DNA from: Mesorhizobium denitrificans
GTDB taxonomy: Bacteria > Pseudomonadota > Alphaproteobacteria > Rhizobiales > Rhizobiaceae
Length of the DNA: 64,000 nucleotides
NCBI RefSeq assembly: GCF_003403035.1
Contig: NZ_QURN01000010.1
Coordinates: 1-64,000 of the forward strand
Reading direction: 5' to 3'
The position numbers and the translations under genes were made by a program. Shown in pieces: positions 61,294-64,000 of the stretch; within the stretch, counting starts at the first letter, position 1; each line of letters opens with the position of its first letter. The notes under the pieces were generated by a model. It made no database searches. It was not told where the DNA came from and saw nothing but the letters and a program-made list of their open reading frames with translations.

Positions 61294-62136
61294 TCATGCC
61301 AGCCACCGTTTGCGGCGCTTGTAATGCTTCACGTCGCGGAAGGATTTGCGTCCCTCGCCACCGACGCCCAGATAGAATTCTTTCACGTCTTCGTTCGTGC
61401 GTAGCGCTTCGGCCGCCCCGTCGAGCACAACGCGGCCCGACTCCAGAATATAGCCGTACTTCGCGTATCTCAGCGCCACATTCGTATTTTGCTCAGCGAG
61501 CAAGAACGACACGTCCTGCTCTTCGTTGAGCTTCTTCACGATCTCGAAAATCTCTTCGACGAGTTGCGGCGCAAGGCCCATTGAGGGCTCGTCCAGCAGG
61601 ATCATTTTCGGACGTGACATCAGCGCGCGACCAATTGCAGTCATCTGCTGTTCGCCGCCCGACGTATAACCCGCCTGACTGGCTCGCCGCACGCGCAGGC
61701 GTGGAAAATATTCATAGACCATTTCAAGGTCGCGATTAATTTCCGCCTTGCCATCGCGCCGCGTAAAGGCTCCCGTCATGAGGTTGTCTTCCACAGACAG
61801 ATGCCCGAAACAGTGCCGCCCCTCCATCACCTGAATGCAGCCGCGACGCACCAGTTCGTTGGGTGAAAGCGCCTGCACCTGGTCGCCCTCGAACACGATT
61901 GTGCCCTTCGTCACCTCGCCGCGTTCGGCATGGAGCAGGTTAGAAATCGCTTTCAGCGTCGTGGTCTTGCCCGCGCCGTTGGCGCCCAGCAGAGCTGTAA
62001 TGCCGCCCGCAGGAACCGACAGCGAAACGCCTTTCAATACGAGGATCACGTGGTCGTAGATCACCTCGATATTGTTGACCGAAAGGATCGGCTTCGCAGC
62101 TTCTGTTTTCGCGGCGGCTTCGCTCATCGTCACCAT
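61294..62136 (-). CDS. Branched-chain-type ABC transporter ATP-binding protein (LivF type)
   Basis: A 280-residue ATPase with Walker A GANGAGKTT, Q-loop CIQVMEGRHCFGHLSV, signature YTSGGEQQMTAIGRALMSRP, Walker B MILLDEPSMGLAP and H-loop LLAEQ. The Tyr-Thr-Ser-Gly-Gly signature and the highly basic end (KSFRDVKHYKRRKRW) are the hallmarks of the LivF branch. The start is ATG 62136; TTG 62142 and ATG 62127 are alternatives. It follows an SBP gene behind a hairpin. Confidence 0.88.
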   Translation of the reverse strand: MVTMSEAAAKTEAAKPILSVNNIEVIYDHVILVLKGVSLSVPAGGITALLGANGAGKTTTLKAISNLLHAERGEVTKGTIVFEGDQVQALSPNELVRRGCIQVMEGRHCFGHLSVEDNLMTGAFTRRDGKAEINRDLEMVYEYFPRLRVRRASQAGYTSGGEQQMTAIGRALMSRPKMILLDEPSMGLAPQLVEEIFEIVKKLNEEQDVSFLLAEQNTNVALRYAKYGYILESGRVVLDGAAEALRTNEDVKEFYLGVGGEGRKSFRDVKHYKRRKRWLA

Positions 62137-62148
62137 CTTCAAATTGAT

Positions 62149-62171
62149 GGCGCTCCCTGAACGGGAGCGCC
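62149..62171 (-). terminator. Perfect hairpin between SBP and LivF genes
   Basis: A perfect 9-bp stem (GGCGCTCCC / GGGAGCGCC, loop of 5) begins 8 bp after the SBP stop and ends 13 bp before the ATPase start. Its right arm supplies a GGGAG that could serve as a ribosome-binding site, so the stem may also control translation. Confidence 0.6.
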
Positions 62172-62178
62172 TTCCATT

Positions 62179-63498
62179 TTAGAGTTTGCACTCTTCGTTG
62201 GTTGGCCAAGGCTGGTTGGCGTCGGCATATTCCTTCGCCTTTTCAGCGACCAGCGGATCGATCTCCGCGCGGTCTGCCTGAAGCACATCCGACGCCTTCA
62301 CAAACTTTGTGCCATCCCATTCAAGCATCCATGCTCCGGAATGGCCCGTGTGGTTCGCGCATGTCGTCTTGAAAGGCGGGATCATCCCGTCAAGCCCAAG
62401 TTCCTTGATCTTGGCTTCGCTGAAATCGAGATTTTCCAGCCCCCAGCGAAGCTGCTCCCTGTCCACTACCTTGGTGTTAAAATGCTTCTGCGCTTCCTTC
62501 ACACCTTCGGCCAGCATCGCAGAAATCAACACGCCGCGCTGATAGAAGACCCAGTCAAACTCACCCGTGCTGGTGTTAAGCATCGATTTGCCCGGATCGA
62601 CCACGAGCTGCTTGATGTCCTTCATCACCTTGGCTTCGTTGTTCGGGAAGCTCCACGACAAGGTGCGATAGCCCTTGCCGGCATCTCCGACCAGCTTCAG
62701 GTCTGCGTCCAGACCAGACCACCAGATGCCAACGAACTGGTTCATCGGATATTTGGTTTTCACGGCTTCGGTGATCGCGCCCGCGTTCATCGCACCCCAA
62801 CCCCACATCACGACGAAGTCGGGACGCTCACGGCGAATTTGCAGCCATTGCGCAGACTGGTTCTGCATCTCCTTCAGGCCAACCGGAATCGGCAGCAGCG
62901 TGAAGCCATGTTTCTTCGCCAGTGTTTCCAGCAGCGGAATTGGCTCTTTGCCGAAAGGATGGTCGAGATGCAGCAGCGCAATCTTCTTGCCTTTCAGGCT
63001 ATCGAGATTGCCACCGGAAATGTTCTGCAAGATCATCGATGCGCCGTCCCAATAGGACGCGGGCGGATTGAAGGCCCATTTGAAAATCTTCCCGTCCTGC
63101 ATGGCCGAGAAGCCGTAGCCCGGCGCGAGGATGGGCATGGAATCAACGTTCGACTTCGGCAGCACTTGCAGCGTGATACCCGTCGACCAGGGCTGCGTTA
63201 CGACAGCGCCTTCCGCCTTGGTCTTCTCATAGCACTCAACACCTTTCTCGGTGTTGTAGCCCGTCTCGCATTCCTGATAGTTCAGGATCACGCCATTCAC
63301 GCCACCATCGCGCTCGTTCAGCATGGTCATGTAGTCGCGCTGGCCGTTCATCAGTGGCGTGCCGGTCGCCGCAAACGGGCCGGTACGGTAGGAAAGGTTC
63401 GGCAACAGCACAGAGTCTTCCGCATAGGCCGATCCGGCAAATGCGGCGCTCGTTGCGATGGCTGTCGCAAGCAAGGCGGTCTTCATCAATCGTCTCAT
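62179..63498 (-). CDS. Branched-chain-type ABC transporter substrate-binding protein
   Basis: A 439-residue type 1 periplasmic binding protein (LivK/UrtA-like). ATG 63498 has GGAGGAG upstream and is followed by the signal peptide KTALLATAIATSAAFAGSAYAED. The mature protein begins with SVLLPNLSYRTGPFAATGTPLMNGQRDYMTMLNERDGG, the family's first strand-helix. Longer than classical LivK (about 370 residues), as in the aromatic/amide branch. It lies between LivM and LivF type genes. Confidence 0.9.
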   Translation of the reverse strand: MRRLMKTALLATAIATSAAFAGSAYAEDSVLLPNLSYRTGPFAATGTPLMNGQRDYMTMLNERDGGVNGVILNYQECETGYNTEKGVECYEKTKAEGAVVTQPWSTGITLQVLPKSNVDSMPILAPGYGFSAMQDGKIFKWAFNPPASYWDGASMILQNISGGNLDSLKGKKIALLHLDHPFGKEPIPLLETLAKKHGFTLLPIPVGLKEMQNQSAQWLQIRRERPDFVVMWGWGAMNAGAITEAVKTKYPMNQFVGIWWSGLDADLKLVGDAGKGYRTLSWSFPNNEAKVMKDIKQLVVDPGKSMLNTSTGEFDWVFYQRGVLISAMLAEGVKEAQKHFNTKVVDREQLRWGLENLDFSEAKIKELGLDGMIPPFKTTCANHTGHSGAWMLEWDGTKFVKASDVLQADRAEIDPLVAEKAKEYADANQPWPTNEECKL

Positions 63499-63579
63499 CT
63501 CTACTCCTCCAACTGTCCGTTTCTCCGTTGTGGATGGGGCGAACATCCCCTTTTCATTCGCGCCCGCCGCCGGGCGAAG

Positions 63580-64000
63580 TCAGTGCGGGAATGGCCACAT
63601 GATCAACTTTTCCCGAATGATCTGCCAGAAGCGCGCCAGCCCGTGCGGCTCCACGACCAGAAACAGAATGATCGTCGCACCGACGATCATCACGTTGAGA
63701 TGCTCCACGGTGGCCGACTGGATCGGAATACCGAGCATTCCCGGCAGCGTGCCAAGCACAACCGGCAGTGCCACGATCAGCATTGCACCGAGATAATTGC
63801 CGAGGATTGAGCCCAGCCCACCGATAATCGCGATAAACAGCACACGGAAAGACAGTGGAATGTCGAACAGGTTTGGCTCCGCAGCACCACGCCAAAGGAA
63901 GACAAACAACGCACCCGCCACGCCGACGATGTAGGACGAGACTGCAAACGCCGAGAGCTTGGCCTTCATGAGATCGATGCCGACCAGCTCCGCTGCGATG
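63580..64000 (-). CDS. Branched-chain-type ABC transporter permease (LivM type), partial
   Basis: The C-terminal 139 residues of a LivM-type inner-membrane permease; the gene enters from the right edge and its start is outside. Visible are GIDLMKAKLSAFAVSSYIVGVAGALFVFL, the LFIAIIGGLGSILGNYLGAMLIV motif and the end VEPHGLARFWQIIREKLIMWPFPH. The SBP gene follows 81 bp after it. A LivH and LivG are expected further right. Confidence 0.9.
   Translation of the reverse strand, partial: IAAELVGIDLMKAKLSAFAVSSYIVGVAGALFVFLWRGAAEPNLFDIPLSFRVLFIAIIGGLGSILGNYLGAMLIVALPVVLGTLPGMLGIPIQSATVEHLNVMIVGATIILFLVVEPHGLARFWQIIREKLIMWPFPH

Noticed and set aside
1-64000. CRISPR arrays, tRNA genes, rRNA and prophage
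   Set aside because: I saw no spaced direct repeat arrays, cloverleaf-like blocks with CCA-type ends or phage structural genes. A tool-based scan (tRNAscan, Infernal) was not possible, so small RNAs may have been missed.

Overview
The window is a stretch of alphaproteobacterial chromosome, most likely from the order Hyphomicrobiales (a Brucellaceae or Phyllobacteriaceae relative). The evidence is a recognisable chvE-gguA-gguB-gguC block divergent from gbpR (the Agrobacterium arrangement), two DUF992 secreted proteins, a small aa3-type cytochrome oxidase subunit IV next to a three-gene pntAA-pntAB-pntB set, a rhizobial-type S21 protein and a soxBDAG set. I do not name a genus. No rRNA, tRNA, CRISPR array, prophage or complete transposon was seen. 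The only mobile-element trace is a pair of IS21-like end repeats at the left edge.

Layout. (1) 0.1-18.2 kb is carbohydrate import and sugar-acid catabolism: a ribose-type ABC importer, an operon of TIM-barrel isomerase, enolase-superfamily enzyme, GntR/FCD regulator and D-2-hydroxyacid dehydrogenase, and a convergent MalFGK-type importer with two ATPases and a tiny membrane protein. A TetR gene then lies divergent from a bacterial 'split Tm-1' operon (UPF0261 protein, PEP-hydrolase-like TIM barrel, cupin), and an M24 peptidase-like gene closes the region. Five copies of the dyad TGGTNNNACCA, the FadR-subfamily GntR operator form, sit in the promoter regions of the isomerase operon, the importer and the M24 gene, so these probably form one regulon. 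(2) 18.3-25.0 kb is the gguC-gguB-gguA-chvE sugar importer with its LysR regulator GbpR and a perfect 9-bp dyad between them. (3) 25.1-37.2 kb is housekeeping: cytochrome oxidase subunit IV, proton-translocating transhydrogenase, an MFS exporter, DUF992 paralogues, a TPR lipoprotein, rpsU with a structured leader, a DUF87 ATPase, a lipid A phosphoethanolamine transferase and a fosmidomycin-resistance-type exporter. (4) 37.3-43.0 kb is a heterotetrameric sarcosine oxidase operon with a cupin inserted (soxB-cupin-soxD-soxA-soxG), followed by a 70-residue conserved small protein. (5) 43.1-49.3 kb holds a monooxygenase-fold protein, an SDR, a MaoC-type hydratase and an RND efflux pair. (6) 49.4-61.2 kb holds an RpiR regulator divergent from an apparent gamma-glutamylation route for an amine or amino alcohol (N-formylglutamate amidohydrolase-like enzyme, APC permease, glutamine-synthetase-like ligase, aldehyde dehydrogenase, iron alcohol dehydrogenase), then a four-gene Fe/polyamine-type ABC importer. 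(7) 61.3-64.0 kb is part of a branched-chain-type ABC importer that runs off the right edge.

The region is dominated by uptake: five complete ABC importers plus part of a sixth, each wired to local catabolic genes. All five substrate-binding-protein genes that have a downstream transporter gene are followed by a stable hairpin before it, which would let the binding protein be made in excess of the membrane components. Annotated starts were chosen by ribosome-binding site and family length. Several real genes start at GTG or TTG.
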